Assembly: GCA_022821545.1 (NCBI GenBank)
Contig: JAJEDJ010000001.1
Coordinates: 248,001-312,000 of the forward strand
DNA: 64,000 nucleotides
Reading direction: 5' to 3'
From: Caldilineaceae bacterium
GTDB taxonomy: Bacteria; Chloroflexota; Anaerolineae; Caldilineales; Caldilineaceae
This document shows, piece by piece, positions 43,016-52,700 of this stretch (positions are counted from its first letter, which is position 1; each line of letters starts with the position of its first letter). The notes beneath the pieces are model-generated. The model made no database searches. It saw nothing but the letters and a program-made list of their open reading frames with translations, and was not told the DNA's origin. A program made the position numbers and the translations under genes.

Positions 43016-43831
43016 ATGGCTGTTCTCGCGGAATACCACAGACCAAAGACGCTGGCCGGTGCGCTCGAGCTACTGGCCGATCAAACCTCGCGCCGCCTGC
43101 CCCTGGCGGGAGGCACACACCTGGTAGGGGTCCTGGAAACGCGCCGGCTGCGGGATGTGGACGGCGTCGTCGATTTGGCCGCCTTGAATCTGTCCTATGT
43201 TCAGCAGGTCGATGCCAGCCTGCGTGTCGGCGCGATGACGACACTTTCGGACTTGGTCGAACATCCACAGAGCGCGGCTCTGGCCGGCGGCATCCTGCCC
43301 GAAACGGCGCGCTTTGAAGGCCCTCTAAACCTGCGCAACGCTGCAACGGCAGGAGGGCTTGTCGCACTGGCCGAGCCTGACAGCGAGTTATTCGCCGCGT
43401 TGCTGGCTCTGAACGCAGCGGTCGTAACTGTCGACCGGGATGGCGTCGAGTCGTGCCGGCGGCTGGACGATTTCGCCCTTTCTCTTTCGGGTACTGCCGC
43501 GGCGCCAATTCTCATAACCGAGATTCGATTGTCCCTGGACCGGGCTGCAGGCGGCCACGCGCGCATTGCCCGCACACCCATGGATCGCTGCATCGTCGCC
43601 GCGGTTGTTGTCGCGACGGTGAACGGCAGGTCTTCCCAAAGTGGGTCCGCCGTTGCGGATGGCGACAACCCTGCACGAACGGCTCTCTGCGGTGTAGGTC
43701 CACGCCCCCAGCTTGCCGGCGGCCCACTTGTCCCGAAGGGTGACTACAAGGGCAGCGCCGAATACAGGTCCGCCATGGCAGAAGTCGTAGTCCGCCGGGC
43801 GCGGGTTGCCGCAGCGAGCGTCGGTCAGTAG
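43016..43831 (+). CDS. FAD-binding subunit of a molybdenum hydroxylase (CoxM/XdhB-like), altered FAD motifs
   Basis: 271 residues of the FAD_binding_5 / CO-dehydrogenase-flavoprotein type. The order of motifs matches: YHRPKTLAGALELL, LAGGTHL (AGGT loop at 31-35), VGAMTTLSDL and LRNAATAGGL (normally RNxATxGGN/D). Two FAD pyrophosphate-loop positions differ from usual: AGGTH instead of AGG(T/H)(N/D/S), and TAGGL instead of T(I/L)GGN/D. C-terminally DxxRCIVAAVVVATV matches the CO_deh_flav_C domain. It would pass electrons from the Fe-S clusters to FAD, but FAD binding may be impaired. It lies 48 bases upstream of the large fused subunit. No Shine-Dalgarno site is evident. Confidence 0.85.
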   Translation: MAVLAEYHRPKTLAGALELLADQTSRRLPLAGGTHLVGVLETRRLRDVDGVVDLAALNLSYVQQVDASLRVGAMTTLSDLVEHPQSAALAGGILPETARFEGPLNLRNAATAGGLVALAEPDSELFAALLALNAAVVTVDRDGVESCRRLDDFALSLSGTAAAPILITEIRLSLDRAAGGHARIARTPMDRCIVAAVVVATVNGRSSQSGSAVADGDNPARTALCGVGPRPQLAGGPLVPKGDYKGSAEYRSAMAEVVVRRARVAAASVGQ

Positions 43832-43879
43832 GCTGAGGGCTGCACTGACGTCATTCTTTCAAACAGCAGACATCCAACT

Positions 43880-46876
43880 ATGCCGTCATCGGTCACACTC
43901 ACCATTAACGGTACGCCCCACCTCATCGACGTCCATCCCGGTGAGCTTCTGCGTACCGCCCTGCGGCGACTGCGCATTTTCAGCGTCAAACACGCAGATG
44001 AGACTGGCGAGAGCGGCGCCGACGCGATCCTCTTCACCCGAACGCCCGACGCCCCGAAAAGCTATCGCCTTGTCAACAGCGGACTCCTTCTGGCTTCGCA
44101 GGCAGACGGCGCATCGGTCATCACCCTCGAAGGCCTGGAAGATGAAGACGGGGAAGGCGGTCAGAGGAGCCGGGTCGAGTTCTTGTCTCCTCGCCTTTCC
44201 GCGCTGCAGCAGCAGTTTATCGAATGCGGGGCAATCCAGTGCGGCTATTGCACGCCAGCGCAGATCCTGGCCGCCCAACATCTGCTGGACAGCGACCCGC
44301 AGCCCAGCGAAGCCGCAGTGCGGGAGGCTATCGCCGGCGTCCTCTGCCGCTGCACGGGGTACGTAAAGCCTGTACAGGCGATCCTGCGAGCAGCGGCGCA
44401 AGTGCAAGGAGAGACGCCGCCGCCCCCACCAATCGACGTGCGCGACGCCCCGGCTACCGGCGAATGGCCGGCGATGGACGAGCCGCCGACGAACGGCTGG
44501 AGCGACGGTGGGCCGGATACCCAAACGCAGACCCGCAGCCTGCCCGCGACAGTCGCGCCTCCCCGGACCCAGGTCGTCAACAAGCCGGAACCGAAAGTGG
44601 ACGCCGTCAAATTGGCAAAGGGCCGCCCCGTCTTTGCCGACGACGTAGAGCTCCCTGGAATGCTCTACGGCGGCCTGCTGACCAGCCCGGTTGCCCACGC
44701 CCGCATCCTCTCAATCGATACGTCGGACGCGCTGGCGCTTCCGGGCGTGCTTGCCGTGCAGACCTACGCCGACCTGCCCCGTGTGATCTACGCCAGCGGC
44801 GGTCAGAGTTACCCCCAACCTCCTCCTTACGACCAGGTCTGCCTGGACTCGAAGGTGCGCTATGTCGGCGACCGGGTGGCGACGGTAGCCGCGGAGTCCC
44901 CGGAACTGGTGCAGGAGGCGTTGGAACGGATCAAAGTCGAGTACGGGGAGCTGCCGGCGGTCTTTTCTCCAGAGGAAGCGATGCAGGCCGGCGCGCCCGT
45001 CATCCACGACGAATCGGACGCGCAGATGATCCACGACGCCAAAGGCAACGTAGCCGTCAAACTGCTTGTGGACCATAACGACGTCGACGCCGCGCTTGAA
45101 TCTGCCGACTTTGTATTCGAGAGCGAATACCGCGTCCACCAGGTGCAGCAGGCGAGCATCGAGCCGCACATTGTCATTACCTACTGGGATGAAGATGACC
45201 GGCTGGTCATTCGCACCAGTACCCAGGTCCCCTTCCATGTACGCCGCATGGTTGCGCCCCTGCTCGGGCTGCCGGTCCGCCGAATTCGTGTCGTGAAACC
45301 GCGTATCGGCGGCGGCTTTGGGGGCAAGCAGGAGATGCTGATCGAAGACCTGTGCGCCCACTTGACAATTGCGACCGGCCGGCCGGTCAGATTCGAGTAT
45401 ACGCGCCAGCAAGAGTTCAGTTCCGCCCGCACGCGCCATCCGCAACAACTGCGTTTTCGCAGCGGTGTGGACGCGGCCGGCAAGCTGGTCGGCATGGAAG
45501 TTCGGGTTGTGGCCGACACAGGCGCCTACGGGACGCACGGCCTGACGGTTCAAATGGTCACCGGATTTCGCGCTCTCAGCACCTACTGGCTGCCTGCAGC
45601 CCGCTTCGACTGTGATGTCGTCTATACCAATAAACCTGTGCCCGGCGCCTTCCGCGGCTACGGCGCGCCCCAGGCCCTCTTCGGACTGGAGCAGCACATG
45701 GAGGAGATGGCGCTGGCTTTCGGGATGGACCCGCTGGAATTCAAGCGAATCAACTGGGTGAAGGAAGGGCAAACATTGCCGATGGCGGTCGCGATGGGAG
45801 AGGGACGCGAAGGCTTCCCGCAAACGGTTGAAAGCAGCGGCTTGGCAGAGTGTGTCGAGGCCGGGGCCGCGTCCATCGGCTGGGGCCGGCGCGATGACGC
45901 CGATTGGAAAACACCGCCTGACAAGCCGCATATCCGCCGCGGCATAGGACTGGCGATCTGTATGCACGGAACCGGCATCGCCGGGCTCGACATGGGCGCG
46001 GCCAGTATCAAGCTCAACGACGACGGCTCTTTCAATCTTCTGGTCGGCGCAACCGACCTGGGAACAGGCTCCGATACGGTGCTGGCCCAGATCGCGGCCG
46101 AGGCGCTGGGCGTGCCCCTGGAACAGATCGTCATCTACAGCAGCGATACCGACTTCACACCGTTCGACACAGGCGCCTATGCAAGCAGCACGACTTACAT
46201 TTCAGGCGGCGCAGTGCTCAAGGCAGCTGAAGACGTGAGCCTCCAGATCCGGCGCCACGCGGCCGGGCACCTGTTCCAAGGTCTTGACGCCGGTCAACTC
46301 AGGCTGGAGGATGGGAAGGTGTTCGCGCCGGATGGCCGGGCGGTCACACTTGAAAAGGTTGCTTTACACAGCATCCATCAGGAGGAGCAGCATCAGATCA
46401 TGGCTACGGCAAGCCATATGAGCTATGTCAGCCCCCCTCCTTTTGCCGCACAGTACGCCGCGCTGGAGGTTGACACGGAGACAGGCCAGGTGACGGTCGA
46501 GAAAGCGGTAATGGCTGTGGACTGCGGCATTGCCATAAACCCGGTGACCGCCAGCGGCCAGGTCGAAGGCGGCATGACCCAGGCGCTTGGCTACGCCCTG
46601 TGCGAAGAGATGCCCTACGACGATAAGGGAAGGTTGGAGATCAGCAGATTCGGAGATTACCGTATTCTGACTGCGGACGAGATGCCGGAACTGGGCACGA
46701 TCCTCGTGCAGACCTATGAACCGACTGGCCCCTTCGGCGCAAAAGCAATAGCGGAAATCCCGATGGACGGCATGGCCCCCGCCATCGCCAGCGCCATCTT
46801 TGACGCCACCGGCCTACGCATTCGCGAAATCCCCTTCACCCCGGAGCGAGTGTGGCGGGCGTTGCGGAGGATGTAA
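43880..46876 (+). CDS. Molybdenum hydroxylase, fused [2Fe-2S] and molybdopterin subunits, N-terminal cluster ligands lost
   Basis: 998 residues, a fusion of a CoxS-like and a CoxL/XdhA-like part. Residues 1-90 form a plant-ferredoxin-like domain. All four ligand positions are substituted: D40, S45, D48 and G68 replace the cysteines in the usual VK.GC..G.CGAC and NSC layout, while the surrounding residues (TG.SGA, NS.LLLA, ADG) are kept. Residues 116-160 hold the intact second cluster motif with C121, C124, C156 and C158 (QCGYCTPAQ...CRCTGY). The molybdopterin region has GGGFGGK (477-483) and the likely catalytic Glu E959 in GAKAIAEIP. It hydroxylates an unknown substrate with water at Mo. Electron exit by the usual second Fe-S and FAD route is in doubt. 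Confidence 0.9.
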   Translation: MPSSVTLTINGTPHLIDVHPGELLRTALRRLRIFSVKHADETGESGADAILFTRTPDAPKSYRLVNSGLLLASQADGASVITLEGLEDEDGEGGQRSRVEFLSPRLSALQQQFIECGAIQCGYCTPAQILAAQHLLDSDPQPSEAAVREAIAGVLCRCTGYVKPVQAILRAAAQVQGETPPPPPIDVRDAPATGEWPAMDEPPTNGWSDGGPDTQTQTRSLPATVAPPRTQVVNKPEPKVDAVKLAKGRPVFADDVELPGMLYGGLLTSPVAHARILSIDTSDALALPGVLAVQTYADLPRVIYASGGQSYPQPPPYDQVCLDSKVRYVGDRVATVAAESPELVQEALERIKVEYGELPAVFSPEEAMQAGAPVIHDESDAQMIHDAKGNVAVKLLVDHNDVDAALESADFVFESEYRVHQVQQASIEPHIVITYWDEDDRLVIRTSTQVPFHVRRMVAPLLGLPVRRIRVVKPRIGGGFGGKQEMLIEDLCAHLTIATGRPVRFEYTRQQEFSSARTRHPQQLRFRSGVDAAGKLVGMEVRVVADTGAYGTHGLTVQMVTGFRALSTYWLPAARFDCDVVYTNKPVPGAFRGYGAPQALFGLEQHMEEMALAFGMDPLEFKRINWVKEGQTLPMAVAMGEGREGFPQTVESSGLAECVEAGAASIGWGRRDDADWKTPPDKPHIRRGIGLAICMHGTGIAGLDMGAASIKLNDDGSFNLLVGATDLGTGSDTVLAQIAAEALGVPLEQIVIYSSDTDFTPFDTGAYASSTTYISGGAVLKAAEDVSLQIRRHAAGHLFQGLDAGQLRLEDGKVFAPDGRAVTLEKVALHSIHQEEQHQIMATASHMSYVSPPPFAAQYAALEVDTETGQVTVEKAVMAVDCGIAINPVTASGQVEGGMTQALGYALCEEMPYDDKGRLEISRFGDYRILTADEMPELGTILVQTYEPTGPFGAKAIAEIPMDGMAPAIASAIFDATGLRIREIPFTPERVWRALRRM

Positions 46877-46913
46877 CTCTCTCTTCTTGCTATTGGATTA
46901 TCAGGGTACTCGC

Positions 46914-46942
46914 TTGACGGCCAGAGATTAAGTCGCTATAGT
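46914..46942 (+). promoter_or_regulatory. Promoter of the toxin-antitoxin operon
   Basis: TTGACG (46914-46919) and TATAGT (46937-46942) with a 17-base spacer, a near-consensus sigma-70 type. The start of transcription falls near 46949, inside the operator palindrome just downstream. The antitoxin ATG lies about 31 bases further. Confidence 0.7.
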
Positions 46943-46943
46943 C

Positions 46944-46960
46944 TCGTCAGAAAGTGACGA
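46944..46960. promoter_or_regulatory. Likely autoregulatory operator
   Basis: TCGTCA-GAAAG-TGACGA is an inverted repeat with 6-bp arms and a 5-base centre, starting one base after the -10 box and covering the start of transcription. Phd/YefM antitoxins commonly bind such palindromes with the toxin as co-repressor, so this is the expected operator place. Confidence 0.6.
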
Positions 46961-46979
46961 AACAAGGGGAGGATGGGAA

Positions 46980-47264
46980 ATGTCAGCCAGAACGATGAGC
47001 AGCGACGAAGCAAGATCCAACTGGCGCCGACTATTGGAGAGTGCGTTAGCTGGTGACAGCGATACAATTATCGAGCGCTACGGTCAGCCGGTTGGGGCAC
47101 TGATACCCTTCGCCGATTACATCGCCGTCTTGGAAACTTTGGAGGAGCTGAGACTTGCCCGTCAAGCCATGCCGGCACTCGAGGAATGGCAGGCCGACCC
47201 GTCGACGGCCCGACCATGGCGGGATGTCTTCGCCGAACTGGGCGTAGAAGTAAGTGACGAATAG
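46980..47264 (+). CDS. Phd/YefM-type antitoxin
   Basis: 94 residues with AGGGGAGG 7 bases before the ATG. The N-terminal segment SSDEARSNWRRLLESALAGDSDTIIERYGQPVGALIPFADY has the Phd/YefM DNA-binding and dimerisation pattern, including the GxPVxxLI(P)xxDY-like signature. The acidic C-terminus (EEWQADPSTARPWRDVFAEL) would wrap the toxin. It neutralises the RelE-type toxin encoded by the overlapping gene downstream (11-base overlap) and, with it, should repress the operon at the palindrome upstream. Confidence 0.85.
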   Translation: MSARTMSSDEARSNWRRLLESALAGDSDTIIERYGQPVGALIPFADYIAVLETLEELRLARQAMPALEEWQADPSTARPWRDVFAELGVEVSDE

Positions 47265-47535
47265 TCGCTGGTCCGTACTGCTACAACGGCGGGCTCAAAG
47301 AGCTATGCGCCGTTTTCCGCAGGATGTCCTGCTTCGTTTGACCAAGGCCTTTCAGGCGCTCGAGGAAGACCCATACGTAGGGAAGAAACTGGTCGACGTT
47401 CCACTATACAGTTATCGAGTCGGCGACCTGAGAATTGTCTACAGCTTGAAAGAGGACCGTCTGGTTGTTCTGGTATTGGATGTTGGTAATCGCGGGGACA
47501 TCTACAGGCGGCTCGGACGACTGCACAGGGACTAA
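47254..47535 (+). CDS. RelE/ParE-family toxin
   Basis: 93 residues. The family core is clear: WSVLLQRRAQRAMRRFPQDVLLRLTKAFQAL, then DPYVGKKLVDVPLYSYRVGDLRIVYSLKEDRLVVLVLDVGNRGDIYRR, with the arginine and lysine positions typical of RelE mRNA interferases and the YRVGDLRIVY strand. It cleaves ribosome-bound mRNA or inhibits gyrase (RelE versus ParE activity is not decided). It is translated with the antitoxin through an 11-base overlap. The pair is a small stand-alone module with no mobile element visible beside it. Confidence 0.88.
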   Translation: MTNSRWSVLLQRRAQRAMRRFPQDVLLRLTKAFQALEEDPYVGKKLVDVPLYSYRVGDLRIVYSLKEDRLVVLVLDVGNRGDIYRRLGRLHRD

Positions 47536-47591
47536 CTCTCAGTCTATCAATTGCGGCATGAGCCGTTCATCCAATGGCAGCGTCGATAATC

Positions 47592-48362
47592 CTACTGCGC
47601 CGTATACCCCCCATCCACAGGCCAGACGCTCGCCGTTACAAACGAGGCGTCGTCTGACGCCAGAAAGGCCACCACCGCCGCAACCTCCTCCGGCTGTCCC
47701 ATTCGCCCCATCGGGTGCAGCCGTTTCATCTCCGCATGGACTTCCGGATTGCCGACAACGTTTTCCGTGAGCGGCGAATAGACGAACCCCGGCGCAACCG
47801 CATTTATGCGCACGCCCTCGACCGCAAAACGCACACCCATCTCTTTGGTCATCTGCGCCACGGCCCCTTTGCTGTGCGGGTAGGCCGTAAAGCCGTCCGA
47901 AAACGGCAGCGAAGTCGGGTAGCCAACCATGCTCATTACGGAGACCAGGTTGACAATCGTGCCGCGGCCGGCAGGTCGCATCGCTTCCAGCGCCGCGCAC
48001 GACATCAGGAAGACACCCTTGGCGTTCACCTCCATCACCGCGTCCCAACGCTCTTCAAAATCGGCTTCCGGCGGCAGAGTTCGCGGGGTGATCCCTGCTG
48101 AATTGACGAGACAGTCGAGCCTGCTCCCGAGTGAGAGCGCCTTCGCCACGCTTGACTCCGCGTCCGCCCGTTTCGTTACATCACAGAGAACCGTATGCAG
48201 ACTGCCGTGACAGTATTCCGAGGCCAGTTGCTCCAGCCCGGCGCCGTCAATGTCGCAGGCCAGCACAGTCGCCCCCTCCTCCAGAAAACGCTGTGTGCAG
48301 GCCCGCCCTATCCCGGACGCCGCTCCTGTGATGATCGCAACTTTGTCGGTAAGGGTCATCAT
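47592..48362 (-). CDS. SDR-family oxidoreductase
   Basis: 256 residues, classical SDR. GAASGIG (13-19) binds NAD(P); NSAG (87-90), S141 or S144, and the catalytic Y161-x3-K165 (YPHSK) follow. The tail PVDGGYTAQ is typical. D37 at the end of strand 2 (ACDID) favours NAD over NADP. It acts on a small alcohol or ketone, perhaps a sugar or hydroxy acid. ATG ATG begins the gene, so the second ATG (48359) is possible. It is convergent with the toxin gene, and a different SDR lies at 58556. Confidence 0.92.
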   Translation of the reverse strand: MMTLTDKVAIITGAASGIGRACTQRFLEEGATVLACDIDGAGLEQLASEYCHGSLHTVLCDVTKRADAESSVAKALSLGSRLDCLVNSAGITPRTLPPEADFEERWDAVMEVNAKGVFLMSCAALEAMRPAGRGTIVNLVSVMSMVGYPTSLPFSDGFTAYPHSKGAVAQMTKEMGVRFAVEGVRINAVAPGFVYSPLTENVVGNPEVHAEMKRLHPMGRMGQPEEVAAVVAFLASDDASFVTASVWPVDGGYTAQ

Positions 48363-48439
48363 TTTTGCGGAGGTTGGGAAACTCGGACGCTTCCAGTGCG
48401 CTGCGGATAGGGCAACGTCCGGTCTGCCGCGGCAATCGT

Positions 48440-49174
48440 TCAGCCCAACGCGGCTTCAATACTCTGGTTCACCGTCTCCAGAACCTTGATGCGGGCAAAT
48501 CGTTTCTGTTCGGCGGCCACGATCGTCCATGGCGCCATCACGGTATCGGTCCTTTCCACCATCTCCACGATTGCCTCATTGTACGCCTGACGTTTCTTGC
48601 GGTTCCGCCAGTCCTCGTCGGTGAGCTTCCACTGACGCAACGGGTCCTCTGCCCGGCTTTCGAAGCGCTGCTTCTGTTCCTTCGAAGAGATGTGAAGGAA
48701 AAACTTGACCAGGATCATGCCGTCGGAAACCAGGAGCGATTCCCAGTGACGGATCTCCTCATAGGCCCGCCGCCAGTCCGGAACGCTGGCAAAACCCTCC
48801 ACCCGTTCCACAAGCACGCGCCCATACCAGGTACGGTCGAAAATGCACATGCCCCCCCTGCCGGGAACGGCCGGCCAGAAGCGCCAGAGGAAATGGTGCC
48901 TCTTCTCGCGGTCATTCGGCGCCTGGTACTGGAAAACCGAGAAGTGGCGCGGATCCAAGGGCGCAGTCAGCCGGCGGATGCAGCCGCCTTTCCCCGCCGC
49001 GTCCCAACCTTCGAAAAGAATCAGGAGAGGAGGACCCAGCTTGCCGCCGATCTGCCCTCCCAGCTTCAAGCGTAGTGACAGGAACTCCTGCTGGCGTTCG
49101 GCCAGAAGTTCCTCGTACTCCTTTCGCTTCAGGCGCTGACTCAGATCAACATGATTCAGGATCGAATGTTCCAT
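48440..49174 (-). CDS. Polyphosphate kinase 2 (PPK2) family protein
   Basis: 244 residues, the short PPK2 class. The P-loop GWDAAGKG is at 56-63, the second motif is FDRTWYGRVLVERVEGF, and the lid region contains KFFLHISSKEQKQRFESR. PPK2 enzymes use polyphosphate to phosphorylate nucleotides, in either direction according to class. The residues around the lid do not let me choose between AMP, ADP or GDP phosphorylation. It lies 77 bases upstream of the SDR and 88 bases downstream of the mycoredoxin-like gene, all on the minus strand. Confidence 0.92.
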   Translation of the reverse strand: MEHSILNHVDLSQRLKRKEYEELLAERQQEFLSLRLKLGGQIGGKLGPPLLILFEGWDAAGKGGCIRRLTAPLDPRHFSVFQYQAPNDREKRHHFLWRFWPAVPGRGGMCIFDRTWYGRVLVERVEGFASVPDWRRAYEEIRHWESLLVSDGMILVKFFLHISSKEQKQRFESRAEDPLRQWKLTDEDWRNRKKRQAYNEAIVEMVERTDTVMAPWTIVAAEQKRFARIKVLETVNQSIEAALG

Positions 49175-49235
49175 TCCTCGGTGCCCTACCTTTCAATTCC
49201 GAAATTTTGGAGAGAGGAGAAAGTTTCGCCGCCTT

Positions 49236-49268
49236 GGCGATTACTAGGCGATTACCAGGCGATTACAA
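49236..49268 (-). repeat. Three 11-bp tandem copies spanning a stop codon
   Basis: On the plus strand GGCGATTACTA, GGCGATTACCA and GGCGATTACAA (49236-49268) run without a break. On the minus strand the first copy contains the TAA of the mycoredoxin-like gene (49265-49263). Since 11 is not a multiple of three, the TAA triplets fall in all three frames. Confidence 0.95.
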
Positions 49269-49529
49269 TTGGGAAAGTTTTGCCATCAACACGGTCGTGG
49301 AGGGCTCGGTCAACACATCGCCGTCGGGAAAGACAATTGTCGGCACAGACATGTTGCCCTTGTTGAGCATGACCACCAGTTCTCTGGCCTCTTCATCGCC
49401 CTCGATGTCGATCTCTTCGAATTCGACGCCGTTGCCCCGCATCACCGACTTCGCTCGCCAGCAATCCGGGCACCAGCCAGTGGTGTACATTTTGATCTGG
49501 TTGCCGTTTCCGTTTACGCTATTGGCCAT
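49263..49529 (-). CDS. Mycoredoxin / glutaredoxin-like protein
   Basis: 88 residues from the ATG at 49529, which has CAGGAG just upstream; the longer open frame to 49691 is not supported. Thioredoxin-fold signature: IKMYTTGWCPDCWRAKSVM with the CxxC (CPDC) redox pair, the cis-proline in MSVPTIVFPDG, and EEIDIEGDEEARELV. Mycoredoxin-1-like proteins carry this W-CPxC motif and reduce mixed disulphides with low-molecular-weight thiols; the thiol of this organism is unknown. The gene ends in an 11-bp tandem repeat. It is divergent from the YdiJ-like dehydrogenase. Confidence 0.9.
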   Translation of the reverse strand: MANSVNGNGNQIKMYTTGWCPDCWRAKSVMRGNGVEFEEIDIEGDEEARELVVMLNKGNMSVPTIVFPDGDVLTEPSTTVLMAKLSQL

Positions 49530-49774
49530 TCTATTCTCCTGTTGTGCGAATCGGACTGGATCGCGGCATTGCAGGGCCTTCCTGAACCGAATCATGCCGG
49601 ACTGTCTGCTAAGCCGTCTTCCGGCAGTGATACGCGAGTATACCGCAGATATGGATTCTGTTAAAGTGCAGCGGAATCCAATCCTTTTCACCAGGAGTCT
49701 CGTGCCGGCTCGGGCATACTCCGTGAAAGTCCCGAATGCCGCTGTAATCCGTCTACATAGAGGACGATACCATC

Positions 49775-52700
49775 ATGACGCAGTACACGCTGCCACAGAG
49801 TCCGGCCGCTTTGCCGTCCGCTTCTTTTGTTGCTTCTTCCCAGGAGACGCAGGAGCTGGTCCATGAGTTAGAGCAGGTTGTCGAGGGCGAGGTGCGCTTC
49901 GATGGTTACAGCCGCATGCTCTACAGCACGGACGCAAGCCAGTATCAGATCCAACCTTTGGGCGTCGTTATTCCCCGGTCGGAAGATGACGTGCAGGCGG
50001 CCGTGGAGCTTGCCGCGCGCCGCGGCGTCCCCTTACTGCCAAGGGGCGGCGGCAGCTCACTGGCAGGCCAGTGCGTAGGCCCCGGGCTGGTCATCGACAC
50101 GACCAAATATATGGACCGCATCCTGGCAGTGGACGAGGAAGCCGGCGCCGTCACCGTCCAGTCAGGAGTTTCCATAGGAATCCTCAACCAGACGCTGGCC
50201 CCCCTCGGCCTGATGCTGGGGCCGGACCCTGCGAGCGCGGACCGCGCTTCGGTCGGCGGCTCAATCGGCAACAATGCTACCGGCAGCCACAGCATCCTAT
50301 ACGGTATGATGGCCGACAATTTGCTGGAGACCAACGTCGTACTCAGCGACGGCTCGACGGCCCGCTTCGGACCTGTCGCCTCTACAGAGTTGGAAAGTCG
50401 CGGCCGCGGCGACTCCCTCGAATCACGGTTATATCGCGAAGTTCCCACTATCGTGCGCGCTCAGCTTGAGCAGATTCTTGAACGCTGGCCGCGTCACTGG
50501 CGCCGGGTCTCGGGGTACGGCCTCGACCGCGTCCTGCACGCACTGCTCCAGAACGAAGCAGCGACCGGCGGCGATAGTCTTGGTGGCAGCCGCAGTAGTG
50601 AGCGCGCCGCTCTCCTGCGCGCCCGGCTGGGGTTTGACAAACTCTACCGCTCCGAATACTGTGACACCTCCCAGATCGACCGCTTTAACCTCAGCCAGCT
50701 TCTCGCCGGCAGCGAAGGCACACTCGCGACAGTTACCAGCGCAACCCTGAAACTGGTTCCCAAACCTGAAAGGACCGCTCTCGCCGTCGTCCACTTCGAC
50801 CGCCTTGTCGACGCCTGCGCCGCCATTCCCGATATCCTGGAAACGAGCCCCAGCGCATCCGAGCTGCTGGACAAGCACCTGATCGATCTCGCCCGCGAAC
50901 AGCCGGAGTGGGCGAAGCGGCTCCACTTTGTCGTCGGAGACCCGGAGGCGGTGCTGCTGACCGAATTCTACGGCGCCGAAGAGCGCGAACTCGCCGCCAA
51001 ACTGGATGGGCTGGAGCGCCACCTGCAAGCGAGGGGGTGGCGAAGTACCGTCGTCAAGCTGCTGGATCCGGCCCGGCAGAAGGATGTGTGGGATGTGCGC
51101 AAGGCCGGCCTCAACATTCTGATGGGCCGCCGCGGCGATTACAAGCCGGTGCCGGGAATCGAAGACGTGTCCGTACCCCAGGAGAAACTTGCCGACTACC
51201 TGCAGAAGATACTGGACTTCTGCGGAGAGCAGGAGGACGTGCCGGGTATCGCGGTCTACGCTCACGCTTCCGCCGGCTGCCTGCACGTACGGCCGCTACT
51301 GAATCTCAAGAACCGGACAGGCATCGACACACTGCGTACCGTCGGCGAGCACGCTTGTGATCTCGCCGTCAGTTTCGGCGGCGCCATGAGCGGTGAACAT
51401 GGAGACGGTCTGGCCCGCAGCTATCTCCATCCCCGCCTGTTCGGCCCGGAACTGTACGGCGCGATGCGCCAGGTGAAAGAGGTCTTCGACCCAGACGGCC
51501 GCATGAACCCGGGCAAGATCATCGACGCGCCGCCTTCTACGGAAAATCTGCGCTTCGGCGAGGCGTACGAAACAGTCCAGCTGCGAACCGTTTTCGACTG
51601 GAGCAGCGATTTCGGCTACGCCGGCGCGGTCGAAATGTGCAATGGCGCCGGCGTCTGTCGGAAACTCGGCGCCGGCACAATGTGTCCGAGCTACATTGCC
51701 ACCAAAGATGAGAAGGACACCACTCGCGGCCGCGCCAATGCCCTGCGAAACGCGATGGCCGGGCGCATTCCTCGCGAGGAGCTGTTCTCACCCCAGATGT
51801 ATGAGGTAATGGACCTGTGCATTGGCTGCAAAGCCTGCAAAAGTGAGTGCCCTTCGGCTGTGGACATGGCGCGCATCAAAGCAGAGTACCTGGTGCATTA
51901 CTACGACCGCAACGGTCTGCCCCTATTCAACCGGCTGATGGGACTGTTGCCCACATTGAACCGGTTGCTGTTTCGATTTGGCCGGCCCCTGATACCACTT
52001 GTCAACTGGGGACTGAAGGCAGCGCCGGTGAAAGCGGCCCTGGCAGGGATCGGCATCGACCGGCGCCGGAACCTGCCTGCCTATGCCCGGCAGCCTCTGT
52101 CGGACTGGTTTGCCCGCCGCGCCCCGGCCGCGAGGACAAACGCCTCGAACGGGAAGAACCCAGCTAGGGTCATTCTCTTCCATGACACCTGGGCCGAGTA
52201 CAACCATCCGGAGATCGGCCAGGCCGCAGTACAGGTCCTGGAGGCGGCCGGTTATGACGTGCGCCTGGCAACGGGGCGCGCCTGCTGTGGACGGCCGCTC
52301 ATCACCGGCGGCCAGGCCAACAAGGTACGGGGATGGGTCGACAGAAACGTGGGGTTGCTCGCTCCTTTCGCGCGCCAGGGTCTACCAATCGTCGGCCTGG
52401 AGCCCAGCTGCATCCTCACGCTGCGGGACGAGTATTTGGAGCTTGCCAGCGACCGTGAGAGCGCGCAGATCGTCGCCGAACACGCCTTGACATTCGACGA
52501 ATTCATCGCCCGTGAGACTGCTGCCCAGGAGGAGAACAAGAACGGAAGAGAAGAAGGAAGAAACGGTCCGGTTTCCGGCTTCTTCGGTATCTGGCGCGAC
52601 GAGCCGGGTACGGCCTGTCTCCACGGTCACTGTCACCAGAAAGCGCTGATCGGTAACGAGGCCAGCGTGGCGGCGCTGCGCGCGGCCGGTTACGACGTGC

